Shown piece after piece: positions 53,579-62,588 of a stretch of 64,000 bases of DNA (positions are counted from its first letter, which is position 1; the number at the start of each line of letters is the position of its first letter). The position numbers and the translations under genes were made by a program. Source of the DNA: an uncultured Ligilactobacillus sp. (lineage in GTDB: Bacteria > Bacillota > Bacilli > Lactobacillales > Lactobacillaceae); NCBI GenBank assembly GCA_934215475.1, contig CAKPZY010000005.1, forward strand, positions 1 to 64,000, written 5' to 3'. The notes under the pieces were generated by a model. It was not told where the DNA came from, did no database searches, and saw only the letters and a list, made by a program, of their open reading frames with translations.

Positions 53579-55117
53579 CTATATCTCCTTACTCAAATCT
53601 TGTGCGATTTTGACATCTGTTTCATACGGGACCATCTTGCCGTTGATTTTTTGAATGGCATCGCGGCCTTTTCCGGCTAAAACAACGATCTCATCAGGCT
53701 TGCTCATCGTAATAGCTTGCTTGATCGCCTCTTTGCGGTCCAAAATGATCTGAACGGAGACTTTATCGTGATCGATATTTTCATCGATCTCCTGCGCGAT
53801 CTTTAAAGGATCTTCAGTCGCTGGATCATCGGTCGTCAAAATCGCTGTATTTGCTTCTTCGCTTATTGCTTGACCTAACCCACTTCGACGAGAGATCCCT
53901 TTGTCACCGGTACTTCCGGTTAACACGATGAGCCGCTCTCCTTTGGTCTGCTTGCTTAAAAAGTGAAGCAATGACTTGAGGCTAGCGTAGTTATGCGCAT
54001 AATCAACATAAATAGTTCCATGCTCCCGTGTAGGGAAGACTTCCATTCTGCCAGGAACAAAAACTTTTGGCAATTGTTTTTTGATCTCAGCGGTTTTAGC
54101 GCCAGCGATCGCTGCAGCAATAATCGCAGCGACGGCATTTTCTTGATTGTAATCCCCAGGAATATCTAGTTCATATTCTCCGTCCACTGCCAACCTCTTA
54201 CCCTTAACAGTAAATGCCTGCAACCCTACTTTACTTTCCAATAAGTTCTCTTTTTTCTTGTCAAATTCAAAATCGACCTGAGTTTCAAACGAAATCAGTG
54301 AATTTTTACGAGCAAATAAATAAATATGGTCATCCATTAGCGAACCTTTGGCAGCACCATAAATTTCATGAAAGTGCGAAGAATCCGCATTGATGATCAC
54401 TCGTCTCGAATTACGCAACAACTGCTCCTTGCAATACATGTAATCTTCGAAAGTTGGGTGTTCATTTTTGCCAATATGATCCGGTGAAATATTTAAGAAC
54501 AAGCCAAGGTCATATTTTAAGCCATAGACTCGATCCTTTTTAAAGGCTTGGGAAGAAACTTCCATCACTAGATGGGTCATCCCGCTGTCTACCGCTTCAG
54601 CCATATCATGAAAAAGGTCTAAGGACTCAGGTGTTGTCAAGTCTGATTTAAAATGCTGTTCCGGCTTTGGACCCACTATCCGATCGATGGTTGAAAACAA
54701 GGCCGTATGGTCATTCGTACTTGCCTGTTCAATGCTATGGGCAAAATACGCAGTTGTTGTCTTCCCTTTAGTCCCTGTGATCCCGGTGATAAACAATTTG
54801 TTTTGGGGAAAACCATAAAACGCAGCGCCTAATAATGCCATTGCTCTTTGCACGTTAGAAACGATCACTGCTGTCAAGCCGTCGCCTTCTGAATGGGGAC
54901 GCTCTGCCACGTAAGCTGTGGCCCCCTTGGCTTTAGCTTGCTTCAAATAATCATTTTCAAAATGGCCCTTGCAAAAAAATAACGTATTAGGCCTAGCTTG
55001 ACGTGAATCGTAGGTTACGTAAGTAAATTTTTCGGGTTCAGCTGTCCCGCTATGTTTTTCAATTAATAATTTATGTTCTGACAATAATGTCAGGACCTGA
55101 GACATTGTAAGTGCCAT
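53579..55117 (-). CDS. murE: UDP-MurNAc-tripeptide synthetase MurE (L-lysine type likely)
   Basis: 512 residues with three Mur-ligase domains: N-terminal UDP-binding (YVTYDSRQARPNTLFFC), central ATPase with GITGTKGKTTTAYF P-loop, and C-terminal with LTGSTGDKGISRR. The amino-acid selectivity loop is DDPATEDP. Meso-diaminopimelate enzymes carry DNPR here, so this form fits L-lysine addition. That agrees with the D-aspartate ligase downstream, whose acceptor is the lysine side chain. AAAGGAG lies about nine bases before the ATG. First gene of murE-asl-racD. Confidence 0.95.
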   Translation of the reverse strand: MALTMSQVLTLLSEHKLLIEKHSGTAEPEKFTYVTYDSRQARPNTLFFCKGHFENDYLKQAKAKGATAYVAERPHSEGDGLTAVIVSNVQRAMALLGAAFYGFPQNKLFITGITGTKGKTTTAYFAHSIEQASTNDHTALFSTIDRIVGPKPEQHFKSDLTTPESLDLFHDMAEAVDSGMTHLVMEVSSQAFKKDRVYGLKYDLGLFLNISPDHIGKNEHPTFEDYMYCKEQLLRNSRRVIINADSSHFHEIYGAAKGSLMDDHIYLFARKNSLISFETQVDFEFDKKKENLLESKVGLQAFTVKGKRLAVDGEYELDIPGDYNQENAVAAIIAAAIAGAKTAEIKKQLPKVFVPGRMEVFPTREHGTIYVDYAHNYASLKSLLHFLSKQTKGERLIVLTGSTGDKGISRRSGLGQAISEEANTAILTTDDPATEDPLKIAQEIDENIDHDKVSVQIILDRKEAIKQAITMSKPDEIVVLAGKGRDAIQKINGKMVPYETDVKIAQDLSKEI

Positions 55118-55426
55118 CTATAAATATCTCCTTTTAAATTCTCTGAGAGTTAAAGCAACAAAATGATAGAGTTCTGCTCACACCAAATTAACTCGGGCTC
55201 ATTAGTCAAAACAAGAGCAAAAGCCCGCTCTCAGACCAATTACAGCTATGAATATTGTACCATATTAACAGCTATTTTTCTGAAAATAGTCTGTTTTTGT
55301 AAACCTCCGGAAATCCATCCTTCATTCAGTAAAACCGTGAAAGTACTTCTCAGTAAAATTAACATATAACTTTTTAATTTGAGACAAAATAAGGGGTTTT
55401 TATTGTTTTATACCTGTGAAAATAGT

Positions 55427-55511
55427 TACAATATGAGTGAAAGATAGGTTCAAGTTATAGAAAGCGAAAAGTCTTGATCGACCATATCCGCCTTGATCAT
55501 CTCTCTTCGCC
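55427..55511 (+). promoter_or_regulatory. Promoter and leader hairpin of uspA-like gene
   Basis: -35 TTGTTT (55403-55408), 18 bases, -10 TACAAT (55427-55432). In the leader GCGAA-x-AG-tct-TGATC (55465-55480) pairs with GATCA-tct-CT-x-TTCGC (55496-55511), with symmetric internal loops. Possibly a structured regulatory leader; I did not match it to a known motif. Confidence 0.4.
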
Positions 55512-55538
55512 ATAATTCAAATTGGGAGGATGAGGTTT

Positions 55539-55994
55539 ATGTATCAAAATATATTAGTTCCATTGGATGGCAGTGATAACTCAAAGCGGGCCCTTGATGA
55601 AGCGATTACTTTATCTGAAAAATTTGGCTCGAAAATTTCTATTCTGTCTGTAGTCAATGAGAGCAATATGATTTTTACCACTGGATCTCCAGACATGATC
55701 CTTAATGGCCTGAAAAGCAATGCGGAAGATATCGTAGAACAGGGTAAAAAGCAGGCAGCAGACCGCGGTATGGCCGTCGACGCGTATGTTGAACGAGGTA
55801 TTCCAAAGCAGATCATCGCTGAAGATTTTCCATCCAAACACAATATTGACTTGATCGTGATCGGCAAATCTGGAGCTGATGCTTTTGACCGTCTGTTGAT
55901 CGGCTCAACCACCAGCTACGTTGTTCGTAAGAGCACGATCAAAGTTTTAGTTGTCAGCAAAGTAGATGAAAAAGAGAAAAAAGCAACAGATTAA
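55539..55994 (+). CDS. Universal stress protein (UspA family)
   Basis: 151 residues: YQNILVPLDGSDNSKRALDEA, SKISILSVVNESN, ERGIPKQIIAEDFPSKHNID and the ATP loop LIVIGKSGADAFDRLLIGSTTSYVVRKSTIKVLVV. The G-2x-G-9x-G-(S/T) form is complete, so ATP binding is likely. GGGAGG lies about nine bases before ATG 55539, while the in-frame ATG at 55530 directly abuts that site. The gene has a structured leader and a bidirectional terminator. Confidence 0.92.
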   Translation: MYQNILVPLDGSDNSKRALDEAITLSEKFGSKISILSVVNESNMIFTTGSPDMILNGLKSNAEDIVEQGKKQAADRGMAVDAYVERGIPKQIIAEDFPSKHNIDLIVIGKSGADAFDRLLIGSTTSYVVRKSTIKVLVVSKVDEKEKKATD

Positions 55995-56014
55995 AGAAAT
56001 ATATAACAGCAAAA

Positions 56015-56058
56015 AATCCGCCGTAACATCTTGCAAATTCGATGTTACGGCGGATTTC
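56015..56058. terminator. Bidirectional terminator after uspA
   Basis: AAATCCGCCGTAACATC is the exact inverse of GATGTTACGGCGGATTT, a 17-bp perfect stem. Confidence 0.9.
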
Positions 56059-56100
56059 CACTATTTGTTAAATTGATCATACTTTGACAAACTTCCCTAA

Positions 56101-56379
56101 TTAAACCTCTGCATATAAATGATCTTCCAGATACTGCGTTATGCCAATGCCAGTGGCTGGTAAAATATACTCCGTATTACCTACAAAAAATGTGATCCGT
56201 TTAGCACCCATAAATTCATCTGTCGTCAAACCAGTAATATCATTAAGATCGATTTCCCACTTTTTTGGGAGTCTAACACCTTTAGAAATACTGATCTTCA
56301 TCTTGCCATCTTCAAACTTAAAGTTCAAAAAGCCAAAATATGAATGACTTCCATTAATGATCTGTGCATATGTGTTCAT
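56101..56379 (-). CDS. Hypothetical protein (92 residues, PH-like strand pattern)
   Basis: A small soluble protein with alternating strands (YFGFLNFKFEDGKMKISISK, WEIDLNDITGLTTDEF, RITFFVGNTEYILPATGI) and a final helix. This recalls a pleckstrin-homology-like fold, but that is only a pattern impression. GGAGAGAGAG precedes the ATG. Not in an obvious operon. Confidence 0.6.
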   Translation of the reverse strand: MNTYAQIINGSHSYFGFLNFKFEDGKMKISISKGVRLPKKWEIDLNDITGLTTDEFMGAKRITFFVGNTEYILPATGIGITQYLEDHLYAEV

Positions 56380-56657
56380 AGCTCTCTCTCCTTTTCTAAA
56401 AACACTGTTTTATCTTCGTAAGAAATAAATATTTATTTCTTACGTAAGTATAGTAACATCATTTGAAAACACAGGCAAGAAAAAGCATCCGAAAATAAAA
56501 ATATGTTTCTACGACTCGTTTAATCGTTTCTTAGACAGGATCGTGACACCTTATGACTACCCACCTGAAAAAAACGACTGTGCTAATATTTCCCTTAAAT
56601 CCCATTTCTTTATGGTCCGCCAGAACATCTGCCGACTCTGGTCTTTCATGAACATAC

Positions 56658-56690
56658 AAAAAAGCCGCTTCCTTATTTAGAAAGCGGCTA
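56658..56690 (-). terminator. Terminator of the aldo/keto reductase 56711-57652
   Basis: AGCCGCTT...AAGCGGCT stem with six Ts on the minus strand, shortly after the stop codon. Confidence 0.85.
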
Positions 56691-56710
56691 AGCATGTTAC
56701 TAATTAGTTC

Positions 56711-57652
56711 TTATGGGAGACTGTTGCCCGCAGCCAAATATACGTCATACCATTCTTGGGCCGTCAAATCTACTTTCGTGCCCGCAACAGTATCCTTCAA
56801 ATGCTCTGGATTCATTGTCCCAGCAATAACTTGGAACTTAGCTGGATGACGCAAGATCCACGCTGCACCGATCGCATTTTTAGAAACGCCGTATTTGTCA
56901 GCTAACTTTTGCAAAGCTTTATTGACCTCAGGAAAATCAGGATTATTGATAAAAGTTCCTTCGATCTGACCATATTGGAATGGTGACCAAGCTTGGATCG
57001 TCATGTCATGCAACTGAGAATATTCCAAGATCCCACGGTCGTGGTCCACACTTCTGTCATCAGTCATATTTGTATGGAGATCAAAATCTATTGGCCCTGT
57101 GTGCATCACACTAAATTGCAGCTGATTTATAATCAGTTTTTGACTAATTCTTGATTGTAATAATTCTACCTGCCCAGGATTCATGTTGGAAACTCCAAAA
57201 TGGCGAACTTTTCCTGAACTTTGCAACTCATCAAAAGCAGCTCCTACCTCACTTGGATCCATCAATGGATCGGGTCGATGAAGCAAGAAACTGTCCAGGT
57301 GGTCTATTCCCATTCTCTGCAACATCCCATCGACTGCTTCCAAAAGGTATTTCTTTGAAAAGTCATATCGCGTGACCTTGTTATCACGCTCCGGATTATT
57401 ATAGATCCCGCCTTTAGACTGAATAATGAAATCATCTGGACTCAAGGAAGATTTCCTCAAAGCCTCACCAAAAGTTTTTTCCGCTTTGCCAGCACCATAA
57501 GCACTAGCCGAGTCAATAAAATTGATGCCTGCTGCTTTGGCCGTTTCCAAGATCTTCACAGCGTCATCAACGCTCAATGATGCCATGTGCATGATTCCTA
57601 ATGCGATCTCGGAACCTGTAAATTCTGTACCACCTAGTTTGATCTGTTTCAT
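56711..57652 (-). CDS. Aldo/keto reductase (YdhF-like)
   Basis: 313 residues: IKLGGTEFTGSEIALGIMHMA, INFIDSASAYGAGKAEKTFG (Asp/Tyr of the tetrad), FIIQSKGGIYN (Lys), SFLLHRPDPLMDPSEVG (His), HFGVSNMNPGQVELL and the NADPH site VIAGTMNPEHLKD. The layout fits the YdhF/AKR11-like oxidoreductases, with unknown natural substrate. AGGAGG lies about nine bases before the ATG. Confidence 0.92.
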   Translation of the reverse strand: MKQIKLGGTEFTGSEIALGIMHMASLSVDDAVKILETAKAAGINFIDSASAYGAGKAEKTFGEALRKSSLSPDDFIIQSKGGIYNNPERDNKVTRYDFSKKYLLEAVDGMLQRMGIDHLDSFLLHRPDPLMDPSEVGAAFDELQSSGKVRHFGVSNMNPGQVELLQSRISQKLIINQLQFSVMHTGPIDFDLHTNMTDDRSVDHDRGILEYSQLHDMTIQAWSPFQYGQIEGTFINNPDFPEVNKALQKLADKYGVSKNAIGAAWILRHPAKFQVIAGTMNPEHLKDTVAGTKVDLTAQEWYDVYLAAGNSLP

Positions 57653-57897
57653 TATTGAATTCCTCCTCTTTTAAATCGAAACTAACTAAGTTTTATCGAA
57701 CTATCAATTTGAGTATAAAACTTTTCACGACTACACCACAAGAAATGTGCCAGCACTCTGCAAAATACTGGCTGCTTATCACAATCGCTGGATCGTCATA
57801 CTCTCTACATATCTTGGCTTACCTTCCTAATGAAATATTAGGGTCCATATTAAACAACTAAAACTGGCATTGAAAATCTCAAGCTCTAAAGATCTCC

Positions 57898-58169
57898 TTG
57901 ACAACGATGAAGCAATTTTTTATACTGAGGTCAATTAATTAGCGAAAGGAAGAAAAAGTATGCATAAGTCACAGGCTCACACATTGAACATGGCTTGGCA
58001 AAGCCAGCACGATAGGTCGTAATCGCACTTAACGGATACGATCTGGCAAACAGTTTGTATCCGTGCTGACTGCTTTTTCATCTGTCAAAGTCTGCATGGT
58101 TCTTACATGGCAGGCTTTGGCGAAACCATTAGGGCAAACCAGAGTATGCTGGTTTGCCCTAATTTTTTT
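57898..58169 (+). promoter_or_regulatory. Structured leader of the TrpX-type ABC operon (candidate attenuator)
   Basis: TTGACA (57898-57903), 17 bases, TATACT (57921-57926). Then comes a 20-codon ORF, a hairpin CGGATA/TATCCG (58033-58063), and a hairpin CAAAGTCTGC/GCAGGCTTTG (58086-58119). The GGCAGGCTTTGGC arm could instead pair with GGCAAAGCC inside the ORF just after its Trp codon. A strong terminator TTAGGGCAAACCAG/CTGGTTTGCCCTAA plus seven Ts (58129-58169) stands before the first gene. No T-box motif. The arrangement suggests transcription attenuation. Confidence 0.6.
57960..58022 (+). CDS. 20-residue leader peptide candidate with one Trp codon
   Basis: ATG 57960 preceded by AAAGGAAG at a good distance, stop TAA at 58020-58022. 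The peptide starts MHKSQAHTLN and ends MAWQSQHDRS; Trp is codon 13 (57996-57998). It overlaps the possible alternative pairing in the leader, as expected for a regulatory peptide, but a single Trp is fewer than in classical trp leaders. Confidence 0.45.
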   Translation: MHKSQAHTLNMAWQSQHDRS

Positions 58170-58208
58170 GCCATCATCCAAAATAACATTACTGGGAGTG
58201 AATAAATT

Positions 58209-59213
58209 ATGAAACGCATCACAGCATTCATCGGCACCATTGTCCTCTTTTTAACTATCGTACTTTTCACTCAACCTGCACAAAACGCCAGTGGAAAATT
58301 AGTTCATAAAAAAATCATCAAGGTAGGGATTTTACAACTTTTGAACCACCCTGCTTTAAACCAGATCCATCAAGGCATCATTACTGGTTTAAAAGACGAG
58401 GGTTTTACAGAAAATAAAAACATCCAGGTAGAATTTCAAAATGCTCAAGGTGACCAGAGCAATCTAAAAACAATGGCACAGAAATTAGCGGATCACGATG
58501 ATATTTTACTCGGGATAGCAACACCAGCTGTGCAGTCACTAGTCAACTCTGCCAGCAGATCGACGCCGATCATCATGGCTGGGATCACTGATCCAACCGG
58601 CGCCGGCTTGGTCAAAACCGAAAAGCATCCAGGTGCTAATGTGACCGGATCATCGGGGGACTCGCCGCTAACTAAACAGCTTGCCTTTATCCGTGATATC
58701 ATGCCCCAAGCGAAAAAGATCGGGGTGATCTACACTTCCTCGGATGCAGGAGGACAATACAATGCACACAAGTTTGCCAAGTTAGCCACTAAAGCTGGGC
58801 TAAAGCCTAAGATGTTTACCATCGCCAACACCAATGATATGCAGCAGATCAGCCAGCAGATGGCTAGCCAAGTTGATGTGATCTACGCCCCGCAAGATAA
58901 CGGCGTCGCCTCAGCCATGAAGACCCTAGTCAATAATGCCGATCAAGCCGGTAAACCAGTTTTCCCAGCAGCAGATACGATGGTCTCAGATGGCGGGACT
59001 GCGGCTTATGCCATCGACCAGCACGATTTAGGCCGCTTAGCGGGTCAAATGGCCGGTAAGGTTTTGAAGGGTAAAAATACCGCAGATTATCCAGTCGAAC
59101 AAGTAGTTAAGGGTCAATACGTGATCAATGAAGAGCAGGTCAAAAAGCTCCATATTCAGATCCCGCAAAAGATCATGCAACAAGCACATAAGAACGGGAA
59201 GGTGATCAAATGA
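58209..59213 (+). CDS. ABC transporter substrate-binding protein (TrpX/COG2984 type)
   Basis: 334 residues: N-terminal hydrophobic export segment (about 5-25) without a lipobox Cys, then a type I binding-protein fold with KIIKVGILQLLNHPALNQIH, GLKDEGFTENKNIQVEFQNAQGD, GITDPTGAGLV, NVTGSSGDSPL and VSDGGTAAYAIDQHDLG. This is the family found with tryptophan-related uptake operons in Gram-positives (TrpXYZ), though not proven for every member. GGGAGTG precedes the ATG. First gene of a three-gene operon; its stop overlaps the next start as ATGA. Confidence 0.9.
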   Translation: MKRITAFIGTIVLFLTIVLFTQPAQNASGKLVHKKIIKVGILQLLNHPALNQIHQGIITGLKDEGFTENKNIQVEFQNAQGDQSNLKTMAQKLADHDDILLGIATPAVQSLVNSASRSTPIIMAGITDPTGAGLVKTEKHPGANVTGSSGDSPLTKQLAFIRDIMPQAKKIGVIYTSSDAGGQYNAHKFAKLATKAGLKPKMFTIANTNDMQQISQQMASQVDVIYAPQDNGVASAMKTLVNNADQAGKPVFPAADTMVSDGGTAAYAIDQHDLGRLAGQMAGKVLKGKNTADYPVEQVVKGQYVINEEQVKKLHIQIPQKIMQQAHKNGKVIK

Positions 59214-60115
59214 GTTTAATTACATCCAGTATCGGGCAAGGCCTGCTATGGGCACTGCTTGGGATCGCACTTTTTCTAACGTTTAGGATCTTGGACTTTG
59301 CCGACATGACAGTAGAAGGTACCTTCCCCTTGGGCGCAGCTGTCACGGTAACTGCTATCACTCACGGTGCGTCACCAATGTTTGCTACAGTTGCCGGTTT
59401 TCTAGCCGGTGCAGCAGGCGGACTCGTTACTGGCCTACTCTATACTAAAGGAAAAATCCCAATCTTACTGGCTGGGATCCTCGTTATGACTGCTTGTTTG
59501 TCAGTTAATTTACGTGTCATGGACGGCTCCAACGTTTCACTTATTGGTAAGCAGACGTTCTTTTCGGCTCATTTTTTTCAAACTCTTCCGAAATACTTTG
59601 ACACGGTTATTATCGGAGGGCTCGTGATCATAACGATCACTGCCTTAGTTTCACTATTCTTGGAAACAGATCTAGGACAAGCCTTCATTGTCACTGGAGA
59701 TAATAAGATGATGGCGCGCTCACTGGGGATCAATACGGATAACATGACGATCTTAGGGCTGACACTTTCTAATGGGATCGTTGGCCTGTGTGGAGCTTTG
59801 ATCTCTCAAAGCAATGGTTATTCTGATGCTAATATGGGTATCGGCATCATCGTGGTGGCTTTAGCCTCGATCATAATCGGTGAAGTCGTCTTTGGTGAAT
59901 TAACTTTAAACCAGCGCTTGATAGCCGTGACATTAGGCAGTATCATTTATCGCTTTGTACTCCTATTAGTTTTGCAGTTAGGTTTTTCAACCAACGACTT
60001 GAATCTCGTTTCGGCGATTATCTTAGCCTTTTGCTTGATGCTGCCAAACTTACGGCATTCACTGAAACTCGACGGAGTTGTAAGGAAGGGAGTCATAGTC
60101 AATGAGCAAGAATAG
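59210..60115 (+). CDS. ABC transporter permease (COG4120 type)
   Basis: 301 residues with eight or nine membrane spans: GQGLLWALLGIALFLTFRIL, DFADMTVEGTFPLGAAVTVT, IPILLAGILVMTACLSVNLR and LTLSNGIVGLCGALISQSNG. It resembles the branched-chain-type permease fold used with TrpX binding proteins. It overlaps the binding-protein gene by four bases and the ATPase gene by fourteen, showing translational coupling. Confidence 0.9.
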   Translation: MSLITSSIGQGLLWALLGIALFLTFRILDFADMTVEGTFPLGAAVTVTAITHGASPMFATVAGFLAGAAGGLVTGLLYTKGKIPILLAGILVMTACLSVNLRVMDGSNVSLIGKQTFFSAHFFQTLPKYFDTVIIGGLVIITITALVSLFLETDLGQAFIVTGDNKMMARSLGINTDNMTILGLTLSNGIVGLCGALISQSNGYSDANMGIGIIVVALASIIIGEVVFGELTLNQRLIAVTLGSIIYRFVLLLVLQLGFSTNDLNLVSAIILAFCLMLPNLRHSLKLDGVVRKGVIVNEQE

Positions 60116-60872
60116 CGTCCTTGAACTAAAAAACGTTTCAACTTATGTCAATAGAAATACACCTAACGAAGTCAAAATCTTAAAGGAGCTAAATCTGTGC
60201 GTCGATGCCGGGGATTTCATTACCGTCATTGGGTCAAATGGAGCGGGTAAATCAACTTTATTCAATACTATTGCCGGTGAACTATCACCTGATGACGGTC
60301 GAATTTTGCATAACGGTCAAGACATTTCCCACGTTTCAGTCGAAAAAAGGACCAAATTCTTAAGTCGCGTTTTTCAAGATCCGAAGATGGGCACAGCACC
60401 GCGAATGACTGTGGCAGAGAACCTTTTGTTAGCTACCAAAAGTGGCCAAAAGCGAGGATTACATTTTCGCAAATTGCGAACAAACAAAGAATTTTTTGCC
60501 AAACGTGCAGCTGCTATGGGCAACGGTCTAGCAAGGCTGCTTGATACGCCAACAGAAAACTTATCCGGCGGGCAACGACAGGCACTCAGCTTCCTGATGG
60601 CTACAATTAATCATCCTGATATTTTATTATTAGATGAGCACACGGCAGCGCTTGACCCAAAAACAAGCGATGAATTGATGAAGCAAACCAGTGCAACTGT
60701 CACAGATCAGCATTTGACCTGCCTTATGATCACCCATCACATGGAAGATGCCCTTAAATATGGTAATCGATTAATTGTTTTACACAATGGGAAGATCACT
60801 TTAGACGTCAAAGGAATGCAAAAAGAGAGCTTAAGTAAAAAACAAATTATGGAATTGTTTGCAGATCAATGA
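60102..60872 (+). CDS. ABC transporter ATP-binding protein (COG1101 type)
   Basis: 256 residues: Walker A GSNGAGKST, Q-loop RVFQDPKMGTAP, signature LSGGQRQALS, Walker B ILLLDEHTAALDP, and H-loop MITHHMED. With the preceding genes it completes an importer, probably for tryptophan or a related small molecule. AAGGAAGGGAG lies within the end of the permease gene, about nine bases before the ATG. A bidirectional terminator follows. Confidence 0.93.
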   Translation: MSKNSVLELKNVSTYVNRNTPNEVKILKELNLCVDAGDFITVIGSNGAGKSTLFNTIAGELSPDDGRILHNGQDISHVSVEKRTKFLSRVFQDPKMGTAPRMTVAENLLLATKSGQKRGLHFRKLRTNKEFFAKRAAAMGNGLARLLDTPTENLSGGQRQALSFLMATINHPDILLLDEHTAALDPKTSDELMKQTSATVTDQHLTCLMITHHMEDALKYGNRLIVLHNGKITLDVKGMQKESLSKKQIMELFADQ

Positions 60873-60889
60873 AGAATAAATCATGGTCG

Positions 60890-60941
60890 AAAAAGCCCCA
60901 TAATTGTTAGATCTAATTCTAATAATTATGAGGCCTTTTTA
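60890..60941. terminator. Bidirectional terminator between the importer and exporter operons
   Basis: AAAAAGCCCCATAATT...AATTATGAGGCCTTTTT stem with T-rich ends on both strands. Confidence 0.85.
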
Positions 60942-60965
60942 TGTTTAAACACCTGAGTTGGCAGG

Positions 60966-62588
60966 TTAATTTAATGTTAGATCTCTCCTCTTGTAAGCTA
61001 GATACCCAAGCAAAAGCAGTCCAATACCCAAAAGAGTCATCCAAACAAAAACAGGCCAGTCGACACCTTGATGCGGCACATTGTTGACCCATCCATAAGG
61101 AGAAATTTTCCGCGCCCACTTCGGCAGATCCATCAACGGCCCCAGATACAGTGACACCACCCCATAAACCGGGAGTAGCCAGATGATTGTTTGGACTTGA
61201 GGGAATACGCCCACTAGTAGAGCAGCAATTCCGCTGACCACCAACAGTGACGGCCAAAATCCGACAAAACCGCGCATTAGCTGACCGATCGTAACCGGCA
61301 TGTTAGCCATAGAATGCTGGCCAGCAAATGACATTCCGTAAATGGCTAAAGCAAAGCTAAGCGACCCCACTAACAGAGCATTGCAGGTGTAAGTTAGAAA
61401 CAAGCTGAACCGTGATATCGGTTTAGCATGCAGAGCTTCTAAGTAACCATTACGCTCATCTGTATTTAATTTTAAGAGAGTGATCAACAGCGGAATAGTT
61501 GCAACAACTGCAAAGATGATGGTCAGTTTGTTCGCAAACCCGAGAATAATTGCCTTGTTAGCACTTGTGACCGCGGTGTCACCCAGCAATTTGCCCATCA
61601 TTGGATTAGTTTTAGCTAAATCACCGACGGTACCAAAGATCGAGCCGTAACTGGCACCCAGCAAGAACGATCCAACCAGCCAGACTACAGTACTGACAAG
61701 GTCTAAACGCAAAAGTAAAGTGTTTGCTCCGCGTAATAACGGACTGGCTGTTTCACGGCCTTTGCGCAGAGTGATCAGACCCGCGCCAATATCACGCTTA
61801 TTAGCGATCCACAGGGTCAACACTAATACTACAACGCTCAAACAGACCATTAGGAAAATCGGCAGCCAGTCATTATGTGTATACAACTGCATCTTCTCGA
61901 CCCAGCCGAAGATCGTCCACCATGTCTGCTTGGTGCTTTGGACGTCCGTAACCATCCGGGCGATAAATAAAACGCCAAGAAAGATATAACTCATCGTTGT
62001 TGAACTGCGGGAATTATTGAAAATCTGACTAAAAGCAAGCGTAAAAGCGCCAAACATCATCCCAAAGGCGGCCAAGCCTAGACCAAAGAGCCAGTTTCCG
62101 TTAATAGTTGAGCCGTTCATATTAGTAAATTGAAGCGCTGCAGACTCAAATATGCCAGCGCCCAAATTGATCAGTAACAATTCTATTATTGCAGCTGCCA
62201 AAGGGCTCTGACGTCCGACGGCTTTTGCCAATAAAAGTTCTGTGGTTCCTTCATCCTCTTGCGTGCGCGTTGCATGGATCGCGAAATAGATATTCATCAT
62301 GGCCACAAACAAGCCCATGAATACCATCATTTCTGCCCCATAGACCATAGCAACTGAATAGGGTTTGCTGCCTGTAAATGGTCCGAGCAAAGAAACCATG
62401 GCCGGCGTTTTTAGTGTTTGGATAATGGAACTCATTGCTTTAGGCGTCCCATACAAATCATCAAACTGCAACGCAGCCCAACCCGTTAAACCAACTAAAA
62501 CGACCCACCAATAAAAAATTTTCAGCCGATCATGGCGCAGATTTAGTCTCAGCAAGGAGCCGGTGCCAGTAAGCCTATTTGCTGTCAC
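60966..62588 (-). CDS. ABC-2 type transporter permease
   Basis: 540 residues with twelve or so membrane spans in two halves, each starting with a long cytoplasmic N-terminal segment (LLRLNLRHDRLKIFYWWVVL, later FANKLTIIFAVVATIP). EDEGTTELLLAKAVGRQSPL and DERNGYLEALHAKPISRFSL are the paired EExxGTxExLLAxPxxR-like coupling segments. Such fused permeases work with one BcrA-like ATPase in export of peptides, antibiotics or polyketides. GTG 62588 has GAGGAAGG about eight bases upstream. It overlaps the ATPase gene end by fourteen bases. Confidence 0.88.
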   Translation of the reverse strand: MTANRLTGTGSLLRLNLRHDRLKIFYWWVVLVGLTGWAALQFDDLYGTPKAMSSIIQTLKTPAMVSLLGPFTGSKPYSVAMVYGAEMMVFMGLFVAMMNIYFAIHATRTQEDEGTTELLLAKAVGRQSPLAAAIIELLLINLGAGIFESAALQFTNMNGSTINGNWLFGLGLAAFGMMFGAFTLAFSQIFNNSRSSTTMSYIFLGVLFIARMVTDVQSTKQTWWTIFGWVEKMQLYTHNDWLPIFLMVCLSVVVLVLTLWIANKRDIGAGLITLRKGRETASPLLRGANTLLLRLDLVSTVVWLVGSFLLGASYGSIFGTVGDLAKTNPMMGKLLGDTAVTSANKAIILGFANKLTIIFAVVATIPLLITLLKLNTDERNGYLEALHAKPISRFSLFLTYTCNALLVGSLSFALAIYGMSFAGQHSMANMPVTIGQLMRGFVGFWPSLLVVSGIAALLVGVFPQVQTIIWLLPVYGVVSLYLGPLMDLPKWARKISPYGWVNNVPHQGVDWPVFVWMTLLGIGLLLLGYLAYKRRDLTLN

